NCBI RefSeq assembly: GCF_037975245.1
Contig: NC_092573.1
Location: 21,419,265-21,483,264 of the forward strand
DNA: 64,000 nucleotides
Direction: 5' to 3'
Origin: Apostichopus japonicus
Taxonomy: Eukaryota > Echinodermata > Holothuroidea > Aspidochirotida > Stichopodidae
Position 1 is the stretch's first letter. The number at the start of each line of letters is the position of its first letter. The translations under genes were made by a program, and so were the position numbers. The notes beneath the pieces are model-generated. The model did not search any database. It saw only the letters and a list, made by a program, of their open reading frames with translations, and was not told the origin of the DNA. Of this stretch, positions 1 through 10,871 are shown one piece after another.

Positions 1-576
1 CTATTTATTACAATGTTTACTTTTCTGTAATGGGAGACAGTTCTTGCAAATGCTGATTCTAAATATTGAACCTCTTAATGTGACCAAGTGATGACATTGA
101 TTTCAAGGTTCAAAATATTCTAGCTTGAAAATAGGAAAAGAAAAACCAAGGAAAAAGTAAAAGGTTCAAATCCTAACGGCACTCTGACATTACTGACTTT
201 AACAAGATGGCAGCTCCCAAGGTATAACTTCTTAAACTAATCCCTCAAACGGAACAAGATGTTTCTTAGGCGTGTCATGGAGTTGTGCTTCGCATAAATC
301 TCTGTCGCATGGGCCAAGGATCATGGTGGAGATTTCTGTCTGCTTTAATGTTAATCCATTGTTTTATCATGTCTAATCACCTAACCTAATCATGTTCTTT
401 TTTTAACCTTCATATAAACAATACAGCAACACCCATGAATTTATGAAATATCTCATCCATGAACCAAATGTTGCAAAATTCCAAGAATTGTGATGGTTCA
501 CTTGGTTTTATAAAGTCATAGACTTAAAAAGACAGAAAAGTGTAGAAATAACATAAGTCGACAGATTCAGCCTTAG

Positions 577-642
577 AGTTTGACTTTCATTTTTTTGGCC
601 GTTTCTGAATTCTTCACTCTTGTCGACCAGACACTCTTCCAG
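577..642 (+). CDS. Possible additional upstream importin-11 exon
   Basis: A 66-nt open stretch ends in CAG followed by a GTGACA donor. It is in phase 0, which fits the phase-0 start of the next exon at 916. Its end reads EFFTLVDQTLFQ, which would precede ASDILDRLLNIW in the joined protein. From memory of the family, importin-11 has an FFSLLEQ-like stretch shortly before this region. The acceptor (TTAG at 573-576) is weak, and the first half of the exon could simply be a translated pyrimidine tract, so this is tentative. Confidence 0.25.
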
Positions 643-915
643 GTGACATATTTGATAGACTTATTTAAAGCGACAAATTTTAGATCTAGACCCCACCTGA
701 TCCTATGCACAGTGCTGTAGAAGCTTTGACAGCTTTACCATGACAACATGAATAATGAGCTACATCATGTATGAGGTATGAACTGTATATGTGTCGTTAA
801 TTCAACATGAATTATGAAGCTATCAGCTGGTGCAGAAATGTTGATCGACGTACTAAATGCTGATAAAAATATGTTTCTACCCCCCAATCATTTCTGTTTT
901 TTTCTCTCTTTCTAG

Positions 916-3900
916 GCGAGCGACATATTAGATAGACTACTCAACATCTGGGTCGAGAACTTTGACATGATTGCACAAGCGGAACGTAGGAAACTATCTG
1001 CGCTTGCCTTGACCTCACTTCTCACATCAAACAACAGGTTTGTAACAGTTTTCTCTTTAAATTTTAATAGGAAACAGTAATAAATTTTGTATATTTCTTT
1101 GTAGAACGTCTCAGTTATATAATAGGAGTTCTATTATTGTGGGCTCGCAGTTGATTTGTGTACCATGCTGTCACTTTAACTATATAATCAAAAACGATAA
1201 AAGAAAATAAAGTGAGATATCTGGAAAGAGGAAGAAAGAGGTGGGACTGGAGCTGCCCGTTGTTTGTGATCTGATCGACGAGCGTGCTTATGTTTCAAAG
1301 TATTTGCTTGTAGATTGGGGGGGGGGGGATCTTAATTTATCACAACTGACCATTAATATGTTTTTTTTTTCCTACTTTGTAAAGCGCTTTGAGATGCTGT
1401 ATTAAGCGCTATATAAGTGTAATTTATTAATATTATTAATCTATTTTTAATTTCATTCTATAAAATTATCATTCATTTTAGACCCATAGATATTTCTTGA
1501 TCAGAGACATCTCTCTAATATTTTTATTAATTTTTGCAGGTAGAGACGGAAAAGGGGATGCTCACACATCTCATCAAAATAATATCAGTCAATGAATATT
1601 TAATACAGACACCTTTGAGGACTTGTCGATTATGTAAATTTTCACTTACCTTAATTCTTCTCCCGCCTCTGTTTTCACGGCAGTACCGTTCAGCATAGAA
1701 TCCCCGACATGATGTATGCCATCGTCGAGGTCCTACACGACGTTTGCCGAGAGGAAAACGACAGCCTGATAGAGTATGGCCAACTTTTTCATTTGATCTA
1801 CTTCACATATTTATGCCATGTAGATATTTATTGTCTTTGAAATATTGTACCTTGCTAGGAGAGCAAACGAAAGTACTGTAACTTCCCCCCCCCCGACCCC
1901 CCCCCCCCTTTGTTTTCATTAACGAGTGTGTGATAGTCATATAGACACCCTCAATTGAGTATTGTCTCACTAGATTTTAGCCACTGCTTGATATATCCGT
2001 CCTTTATTTTTCCGCTCACATCCATTGCAAAATTTGACTTAATATAAAAATAAAAAAGTGTACTAAAACTCACATAGTGTGAGACATTTGTTGCAAACAA
2101 AGCATTTTTTTTCCATTAAATTGGGCTACCAGGGAATTTTACTGTCAAGAAATGAGAGTTTAATTGAAACTAGCAAAATGCTTTTGAAATTTTCCAGTAA
2201 TATACAAGTAAGGTACAGCTGTGTGGTTGGAATTTTTTTATTTTTGGATTAAAATGTGCCATAATCAAATCCTAATTATTACAATATCGTGGTCAAGGGT
2301 AATGGTATTATGATGTAAAATTCTTACATCCCCGCAACATCACTGTTTAGAACACACAAACTTTCTCAACGTTACTTGCTCGTTTCTATGTTACAATATG
2401 ACCAAGGGGAATGCTTGGTTTTTCTATATGGTCCAACAAGCATCAATCTGCAAGCAGTTTAATGATTCGTGATGGCTCCAACAAGTTTGTCCGGATAACA
2501 TTTTTCGACTTGGATGTACACGGTACATCTACTTACCCGTGCAGGGAACAATTTATTCATTATCGCATATCAGAGTCCTTGTGCAAAATGGACCAATGGC
2601 TGTACAATTGTAAAGCTGTACATAGCAGTTTTTTTGTACACAGAGCATAATGTGTTACAGTTATATATGAGACAAACTGGTTACCCAATATTTGTGACAC
2701 TAAATTAGTCCCTGAAGTGGAATACCTATATACTGCATATCCAACAAGTTTGACCAAATTTTTTTATTGATTCTTCAACTAGATGTAGGTGGAACATTTA
2801 CTTACAAGGTGATACATACACTTTAATGTGTGTGTATTACCTCTAATAAGTAATGTGGTTGAAACCATTACGTGAGCTTATCAGCTAACATTGATAATTT
2901 TTCATGTCCCTGTTTTTTTGTTATATTTGTGGGCTGCTTGTTTGTTCCCCATCATATACAAGATTAGACAAAGTGGGAATTTATGAAATAAATCAACGTT
3001 TACATCTGGTGGTATAAACAACATAGAGATCAGAATATGAGAACCATTCATCTCTCTATTATAAACACAAAAGCAATAGTTCCAAAGTTGTGTTCGGGAA
3101 TGTGGCTTAACTGAGAGTTTATCCTTGGAAAAGGAGCGGCTGGTATTAGATTCATATACCAACACACTGCGCGAAATGGATTACTTCCGCTCGGGTAGGA
3201 ACCCTCGAATCGAAAGATCAATTTTAAGCAGTAGTTTAAGAGGAATAAAAAGCCAGCTCAAATTTGTTTCTTGACTTGTAAACTCAATATAATTTAATGA
3301 TGAAGCCGATTCTTTGCAGAAAGGAATAAAGAGAAATGAAAGAAATCAGTTTGTTGAGCCGTTTCGAGCTATTTGAGCATGTAAATTTTCTCGGGAGATG
3401 CAGAGATTCGGCTGGTAGTTACCACCGTGTGTCGCTATTCTACCGAAGTAAATGGTGCTGGCTAGAACCAGGCAAAAAGACGAGAAATCTACGGCGACAC
3501 ACTCCGACGATCTTCCAATCACACTCGACTGAACATGAGAATTAGGCTCACCTCGAGGGGAAAATTATGCACTTTTTAGCTGCTGGTAAACCTTGAGGGG
3601 TTCTACTTGCTTTTTTGAACCTTTGCCAAATGTATGTCAACTCATTTGTGTGTGTTTTGTATTCCTAATGTACTTCATGTCGGTTTGACTCTTCAAGCCA
3701 GCGAAGAAAATGTTGGATTAGATGGTAAATAAGTAATGTGAAGGTTGGGGCGGGGCGGGGCGGGGGTGCCAGTTTGGGGGGGGTTCAGAGGGAGGCAGCT
3801 GAAATTGTTATAAATGTCATTTCAGGAATGAAGTGGAAAACAAGCTGACTTTTCAAATAATGCATCCCTTTTCAACAAAGTTGTTTCGTTTGTTTTCGTT

Positions 3901-5065
3901 GCAGCTATTTAGTGATCGGGACTGTGGAAGACATCGGGGACGAATATGAAACGGAACATGACAAGCGGAAGAGAAAGGTCGGTTTCTCTACTCAGAGCAA
4001 ATTTGGATTGGGGGAGGGGGAGGGGAAGGGAGGGGGATGGGGCAGGACAATAGTGTGGAAGAGGGATATACCAGCTTGCTTTGTTTTACCCCTCTGATGG
4101 AATTACAGGGTGTCCCTTGACCCTAGACTTCTTAAAATCCTCAATTTTTAAAATCGTAGGATTCCATGAAATTGGGAGAGGGGGGGGGGGGGACAGGGCA
4201 TGACAAAAGGGTGGAAGGATATACCCGCTTGCTTTGTTTAACCATCTGATGAAATTTCAGGGTGTCCCTCGACCCTAGACTTCTTAAAAATTGTAGTATT
4301 CTATGTATCAGGGAGGTGGGAGGGGGGGGGACAGGGCAGGACAAAAGGTTGAAAGAGGGATATACCTGCTTGCTTTGTTTACCCCTCTGATGGAATTATA
4401 GGGTGTCCCTTGACCCTGGCCTTTTAAAACTCGTAGGATTCCACATTCACAATGTACAGAGGATTCCATAGTTGCAAACAGGAAGGAGTCATTTTTGGGA
4501 AGACTTATACCAAATATAGTTGGTAGTTGTGGTGGTCCAGACTTTGAGAGGAGGGATGGAGGGGTGGGAGAGTGTCCATGGAAAGAAGGGGTGGTGTAGA
4601 GAGAAAAGTCTTGAAACTACATCACTACATATATGGAGTGTTAGCTCAGTGGTTAACGCTGGTGCCTTCCAATCATAAGGTCCCCGTTCGAGTCACTCCA
4701 AGATTAATGTATGTCGTCCTGTACAGAGTTGTTGACAATTGACAATTCATAATCATGGACGTTAAATATGAATGTAAGAGACTGACTTCGGTCACCTTGC
4801 GTCTTTGATAAGCCAATGATGGCTTCTTCGCGAGAACCTGCTAGCAGGAGGATCTAAAATACGTACATACATTTAAACTGTCTGGTTTCTCTGTTCTGTT
4901 TAGATTTCACAGGAAGACCCAGTCCATTCTGTATCCCTGAAAGAGTACATTGGGAGTCAGATCCAGAGTTGCGAACAGCTCAACGGCACAGAGAAATTCC
5001 AAGAGCTGATGGGTCAGATAGACGCGGAGGTCCAACAACAGCTACAGAACTTCCTGGTGAGATGA
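916..5065 (+). CDS. IPO11: Importin-11-like, C-terminal exons (5' part lies before the window)
   Basis: Four coding exons join in frame with GT-AG introns: 916-1037, 1684-1773, 3905-3977 and 4904-5065, ending in TGA at 5063-5065. The reading frame passes through phases 2, 2 and 0. The joined protein runs from ASDILDRLLNIWVENFDM through AERRKLSALALTSLL, a charged linker (ETEHDKRKRK) and DPVHSVSLKEYI to the end QLQNFLVR. The RRKLSALAL block, the acidic/basic linker and the DPVHxVSL block followed by a Gln/Glu-rich helix match my memory of the C-terminus of importin-11. That protein is a Ran-dependent importin-beta nuclear transport receptor, known for carrying ubiquitin-conjugating enzymes. The N-terminal Ran-binding HEAT repeats must lie upstream of base 1. 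The donor after 3977 (GTCGGT) is weaker than usual. Family identity is fairly sure; it was not checked by search. Confidence 0.8.
3747..3766 (+). other. G-quadruplex-type G-run cluster in importin-11 intron
   Basis: Four G-runs of 4, 4, 4 and 5 separated by single C bases, followed by another G8 run at about 3776-3783. This fits the classical four-run quadruplex pattern on the coding strand of the intron between 1774 and 3904. Confidence 0.6.
4010..4446 (+). repeat. Three-copy intronic tandem repeat, about 140-155 bp units, G-run rich
   Basis: Each unit has a G-rich run, then GGGCAGGACAA, GGATATACC, GCTTGCTTTGTTTACCC, CTCTGATGGAATT and GGGTGTCCCTTGACCCT. Copies start near 4040, 4195 and 4335 and differ by scattered substitutions and small indels. 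It lies in the last importin-11 intron. The third copy decays after about 4446. Confidence 0.8.
4634..4876 (+). mobile_element. tRNA-derived SINE, full-length-like copy
   Basis: The head at 4634-4700 looks like a tRNA: TGGAGTG and CACTCCA pair perfectly at the ends, an A box reads TTAGCTCAGTGG and a B box reads GTTCGAGTC. The T-arm is too short for a working tRNA, so this is a Pol III promoter-bearing SINE head. A unique body follows (GAGACTGACTTCGGTCACC, AGCCAATGATGGCTTC, CCTGCTAGCAGGAGG), then a short ACGTACATACAT tail. A second copy of the body lies inverted at 48255-48414, which shows it is a dispersed family. It sits in the last importin-11 intron. Confidence 0.85.
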
Positions 5066-7719
5066 CAACAGAATTCAGAGGGAAAGACAGACAATGGAAG
5101 ATACGGCCCCTCGGACTATCGTCAGAACGACCAGAAAAGATGTGAGCCTGGCAAGGGCTCATATGGGACGATGGAAATCGTGGAAACGTTGTTGCTTTTC
5201 AGTTGTGACCTCACGTTGACCTCAAAGTGTCGTCATCCATGAGATTGGACAAAAGTTGTGATACGATTTGTGACTTGAAACTTTAAACTTCTCAGACCCT
5301 CCTAGTGGGTAGTAGTTAGCCGTGGTCTCAAGAAGCTATAGAAAGGAAAGGGTTGATAACAGTGTAACTTTAGTAGGAAGGTTAGTTTTTAGAATGTGTG
5401 ATACTGATAGATCTCAAGTCAAGCACAAAAATAGATCCAATCATTAGCCAATGATGGTAACCTGCAAATGAGGGAAAGATGGATTTCAAATGTAATTGCT
5501 GCCCACTACATTTGTGGAATATGTAGAGATGTAGAACACTTGCGGTAGAAGTATGATGCTTTGACCAGAACATATCTCCATTGATTTTGTCATCTCCCCC
5601 CCACCCCAACCCCTCCCCCCACCCATTCAAAGTTCTTCCTCCATTCCCTCATGCAGTCCAGATCGCTTCATAACACTTAGTTTCTTGAGTCATGTGTAGC
5701 TAGTTTGATTTGCCATTTTGAAATTAGTTTGTTAAATTTTTGGCTGTAAGGATTGATATGTCCATGGAGAGGACACCTCTGGGACCTGTGTGGTATTTGT
5801 ATGTATGTTTCACCACACTACTCTCTGGAAGGTAGTGGTGGTGGTGGTTTGTTTGAGGGTAAAATTATACCAAAGTGTTCTAGGTACAGGGAGAGTGGTT
5901 TGTTTGATGATAGTACTAAATATTTAGAAGCAGTTTAGCAGTGTACACCAAATCCTGGTATTTAGACTTATTTTTAATTTATATTATTTTACTTTATTTT
6001 GTTTTGTTTTTTGTGTTTATTTCATTTCATTTATTTATATTTATCGTTCTTTAAAAGGGAGGTCTGATCAATTCTAAGTAGTGGATACTTTAATGGAATC
6101 AACTCCATAGAAACGCGGAGAAAAATGAAGGTTTTATCGTTACTCACGGCTATTGCATTATTCCCCACAAACTAGAAAACATTAAATTGGATAGAGCATG
6201 AATTTACACGATACCACATATTAACTACGGGCTCGTAGGCTCACCCAAGCATGAAGCAATCGTCACGCTTCACTTAAGTTAAATGACGGTACAGAGTAGA
6301 ACATTTCTTTCATAGAAGTATTGTATAACAATAAGTAATATGTTGCTGGCATGTATACATATGTAGTATTCCTGAGATATGGGTATTTTTAAGCCTTCAA
6401 CCATCCCTGATGGATGGCGGCTCATTAGATATTGCAAACCGAATGTCGTTGAAAAGCGAGAGTATTTAGTATCGGGGTCTGTCGATTCTGATGCCAAATT
6501 TTTACCCCTATTTGTTCGTTTATGGAATATCCTGGTCATTCCTTGTGCAATCATGTGTTCAACATCATTTTCGGGTCACTTACACATCAGTTAAATATGC
6601 CATCTGTTTGTAGGTAACGAGTAAAGTGGAGGAAATCTGATTATACTGTTAGTGAGGGCACCCCTGTCGTACTTACGACGACTGTGAAAGATCTGTGGTG
6701 GTACGATATCATCATAATAATTTGTGGAAGGCATTCTGTTGGATATCCAGGGTTACCTTTGACCACCTCATCATACAGAGAGGATATTATAACAAAAATG
6801 TTACTTTGGTAGATGATAATTTCATTTCATTTGGGGCAATCTACTTCTGAATCTCCCCCCCCCCTCTGTCCCCTTCCCCCACTTATGCTCTTCCTCTGTC
6901 CCCCCTTCCCATTCATCTCTCTTCATCTGCTGTGACTAAGTAACTTCTCAACATGGCTACACAAACTGATCTCTTTTTAGTAACTATGAAATAGCAAAAC
7001 ATATCAGGGTATTTGGTAGTATCTGGTGGCATTAGACACACGCATATATGACATTATATTTTATCTTTATTGTTTATGCATGGCTGTGTAATATCATGTT
7101 ATAGCAGACAACTAGATGAGGTAGCCCTCACCAGACACATAGCTTGCATGTGCTGTACACTCCAACGCCATCACAACCCCCCCCCCCTCTCACCCCCCCC
7201 CATTCATCAAAAACAGACCACAGAGAAAAGTGCAAAAGAACTTTGACACTCTGATTGTTCGTTCATTATAGGAGATTATCCTGAAATGAAGACTAAGAAA
7301 TCCAGTGGCGAACCCGACAGTGAACAGTAGAATTGTAGTACTCGAGTCTCAGCTTGTACTCGTGAGTGTGAATCCTCACTATTGTGGTTTTGTACCTGTC
7401 TTAAAGAGACTGGTATGTGTAGCCATGTACTCATACTCTCCACTTTGCACTCAAGCTGGGGGTTTGTGTACTTCCCCTGTTACAAGTGTTGAATAAGCAG
7501 GACAACTTTGAAATGTCATGTTTGTCATCAAATCAAATAACTTACTGGTCAGTATTGAAGTATTTCTGGGTTGTTTTTCTTCTCTTTTGCTTTCTTTCTG
7601 TTCTTCAGCATTGTCTATAATATCATTAGTGCGTATTAAACACTAAATTACATCATCCTCTATAACCAACTATTCATCACAGTTGTGTTAAATTGAATCA
7701 TTTTAAATCGAGTTCATTA
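5066..7719. other. Intergenic; no gene seen
   Basis: This includes the probable importin-11 3' UTR just after 5065. Open frames here are short, unspliced and without recognisable motifs. Several poly-C runs occur (5598-5622, 6857-6866, 7178-7200). I see no transposon ends or RNA genes. Confidence 0.5.
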
Positions 7720-8050
7720 AAATGCCATCCTGTCTATCTGGCAAATTAACTTGATTTTGCTGACCTAAATTCAATTAGGTGGTAAATTGTTGTGTGTGAT
7801 AAGTTTTTAGGCGAACTTAATCTGTTTATTGTGATTACATTCTATAATGATTAGAGTTCTAATTAGGTGGTGCGTCGGTTAATTTCGCTATCGCCAAATA
7901 ACCAGACAGGTAGTATATTTATTTATTGATGTAATTTTGGAGACGTTGTTTTGAGGAATAATCATCATGTATGCAAAACATATGCAAATATATGCAAATA
8001 AGATGATTCTCAGTCAAGGAGAGTGTTCAATCTGCATATTGAGTTTGAAT
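7720..8050. promoter_or_regulatory. Candidate homeodomain/POU site cluster
   Basis: Two exact copies of AATTAGGTGG occur at 7773-7782 and 7861-7870, with extra ATTA cores nearby. Two perfect POU octamers (ATGCAAAT) follow at 7982-7989 and 7992-7999, spaced ten bases apart, and an octamer-like ATGCAAAA lies just before them. Repeated, evenly spaced sites of this kind suit an enhancer. This is inference; AT-rich DNA gives such motifs by chance fairly often. Confidence 0.3.
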
Positions 8051-8837
8051 TGAGATGAGCAAAATAACATTATGAAAAACTGAAAGGGATTGGCCTATAC
8101 AAACTTTAATAGTTGGAAACATTGTTTGATGATACCCAAGTTCATGCAAAGACTGTCATTTTAAAATTGTGTTACATTTGGAACATAAGGTTCATTCAAA
8201 GCTATGAATATTCAGTGAACATGTGTATCCTCTTCGGTGTCCATATGATAACAAAGAGCTCAACCTCGCAAGTTTAAAGTGACATCTTCCCGTTTCTTCT
8301 GTAACAGTCCCCTAGTTTTATCATTAACAGGATTGAAGCATTGGAAAAAAACACTTGGTTACCCCAAACATTTATCAAGCAAGCAATTTAAGTTGTGCGA
8401 TTAAATAATACACAGGAAAAGTATCTGGGTGGTATGTCTTTTTTCCCCTTATCCAGCCGATAAATGCTCTCTATCAATTACTAAAATGTTGGTTATTGTC
8501 AACACATTTGAGTAATACTATCTTAAGTTTGGGGTTAAGTTGCTTGGTATTGGTGACCAAATACCAAACAGGCTGTTCTCAAAAGACATTCCATTGGATT
8601 CATGGTCAGAAATGGGTATTGCTTATACCAGTGCGGCAGTTCATTTTCTATTCAGGGAAGGGTAACGGGGCGATCTGCGGGTACATTTGATCTAGTAAGA
8701 AACCCATGGATTCAGGGTGAAGTTGTGGATTATCTCTCACTAAACTTTAGACGTTCATGTAGTATTACAGATATTCTACACCATGTCATATTCCTAAGTA
8801 GACTAGTAATGTGTGGTATGCAGATGATTAACTATGA

Positions 8838-9233
8838 GCTTATCTGAGCTTTTGAGTCAATATGAACTCATGAGTAAATAGGAACTCATGAGTCAATATG
8901 AGCTCATGAGTCAATATGAACTCATGAGTCAATATGAGCTCATGAGTCAATATAAGCTTATTTGAACTCATGAGTCACATGAACTCATGAGTCGCTATGA
9001 GCTCATGAGTCAATATGAACTCATGAGTCAATATGAGCTTATTTTAACTCATGAGTCATTATGAACTCATGAGTCATTATGAACTCATGAGTCAATATGA
9101 GTATTTGAACTCATGAGTTTATATAAGTTTATTTTAACTCCTCATCTGGTCATTCGTACTCATATATTTACATGAGTTGATATGACTTTATTTTAACCCA
9201 TGAGTTACTCATGAGTTTACAGAAGTTTTAATG
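8838..9233. repeat. Minisatellite of 18-20 bp units built on a palindromic CTCATGAG / AP-1-like core
   Basis: About twenty units such as GAACTCATGAGTCAATAT follow one another, alternating GAACTC and GAGCTC versions and decaying toward the right. CTCATGAG is its own reverse complement. I count eleven exact TGAGTCA words, the AP-1 (Fos/Jun, bZIP) consensus. Located between importin-11 and hbn. Confidence 0.9.
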
Positions 9234-10654
9234 GAACTCATTTATGCAGCTTCATTTTAGAAGGTCATTGTTAAGTTTTGTAGCAGCTGCCATTTTGACT
9301 TGTGTTTAACATATGTTTAAGCCAGTTAATCCTTTATCTTACCAGACCATCATAGAAAAGTAAAAATACAAATTAATCAAAACAAGAGCCATACCATAAG
9401 TGTATTGTTTATCTGTTATTAGTTTTATATTTATACGTACGGATTTAACTTTTGAATATTTCGAACAAAACACAGCATTTGAATACGTGTGTACAAACAT
9501 GAAAGTTAAAGACTTGTACTTCAGCAATAAGTCTAAATCCTCAGATATACATATAAAAAAAATCGAAATGCCCACCTGAAAAAGAAAATTGTCCACGTGA
9601 TTTGCCAGTATTTTCCGCAGCTTGAGAATCCTATTTTGGTAGAGTTATCACACACATATATATTTTTAGTAAAAACGTCATGATTTTCTTCCATTCTTAT
9701 CGTTTGGTTGAAATTCTAAATGGACCCCAAAAACGCAATTATCATTTTCAGCTCGTATGATAGAGAGATCTCTGTGATATGAATAGCTCCCAAAACAGCC
9801 AAGGCAAAATGTGGCTTCATTTGAAGGATAGGCTAGTTGGAATCTTGTCTGGAGGGTGGTCATGTGATGTCATAACGCCACTATAGGGTATAATCCTTAG
9901 ACGCAAGAAAATGTTAAAACGAAAATAAATCAGGAATATCACGAATTTCAATTGTACAGTTATTTTAAAGCAGAATAACGTGCATTTATATTACTGCATA
10001 ACTGTTCTTGAAATTAATAAGCACTTAATTATATATAATTTTTTTTTTGGAGGGGGGGGGAGTCAAATCCAGTTGACAATAGCTCCCATGCAATGACGTG
10101 TTCGGGTTTTTAATGGTGGGTAGGTTACAAATTCTTAATCCCCCTGATTGATTAAGTTAGGTGCATGAACCTTTGTGGAAGGGCCTCCAATGTTCAGAGA
10201 AGTGGTCTCACCTCTTGTGCGGGTGGACGCGGGAATAAAACTTACATATAATTCCGTTGGATACAAAACAAATGATCATAATTTCTCATCTATCTTATAT
10301 AGATAGGCCTATGTCTACAGGTAGGTTTTTGTCATCCGTTCTAATAAAGTATTAGTTGATTAAGGTCACACGCACATGTTTCTGGTTTCATTATAAAATA
10401 GGTCAGCTTTCCGACTGTACACTGGCAACTCCACCAAGAAAACTCCGAAGCACCGAGCGGAACGAAGATCTTTAGAGAAAAATCCGGGTAAACTGATGAT
10501 GTGTACGTAATAATGCATCGCAAGGTTCCATATGAAAGGAAAGGTCGTTAGATTAAAGGGCTGGACGATAGGAAAACTTTAATTATGAATTATACAAGAT
10601 GACTTAAGGCACAAAGTTTGATTTTGTTTTCAAGATAATCACTTTAGAATATGC

Positions 10655-10712
10655 TCTCTGGAATGCTCCTTTAAGGCTTAATTGACAATGACGTCGACTC
10701 CTCAGTGCGGAC
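10655..10712 (+). repeat. Dispersed repeat fragment (related copy at 29098-29152)
   Basis: The stretch around GGAATGCTCCTTTAA, followed by TGACAATGACGTCGACTCCTC and GTGCGG, is repeated with changes at 29098-29152. Two related copies 18 kb apart suggest a transposon edge; the family is unknown. Confidence 0.5.
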
Positions 10713-10769
10713 TTATGTTAATCGAAGTTGTAATAAATCAACCGAAACATGTTCTCTTAAACATACACG

Positions 10770-10840
10770 TATATATAATTATATCTATCTATCTATCTAT
10801 ACAAATATATATATATATATATATATATACAAATATATAT

Positions 10841-10871
<31 letters not shown>
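10770..10871. repeat. Compound microsatellite (TCTA)n-(TA)n
   Basis: A short ATCT run is followed by three TA/AT blocks broken by AAATA spacers. Open frames across it are repeat artefacts. Confidence 0.95.

Noticed and set aside
4634-4700. A tRNA gene
   Set aside because: Ends pair well but the T-arm lacks room for a 3' strand, and the sequence continues into a SINE body with a second copy elsewhere.
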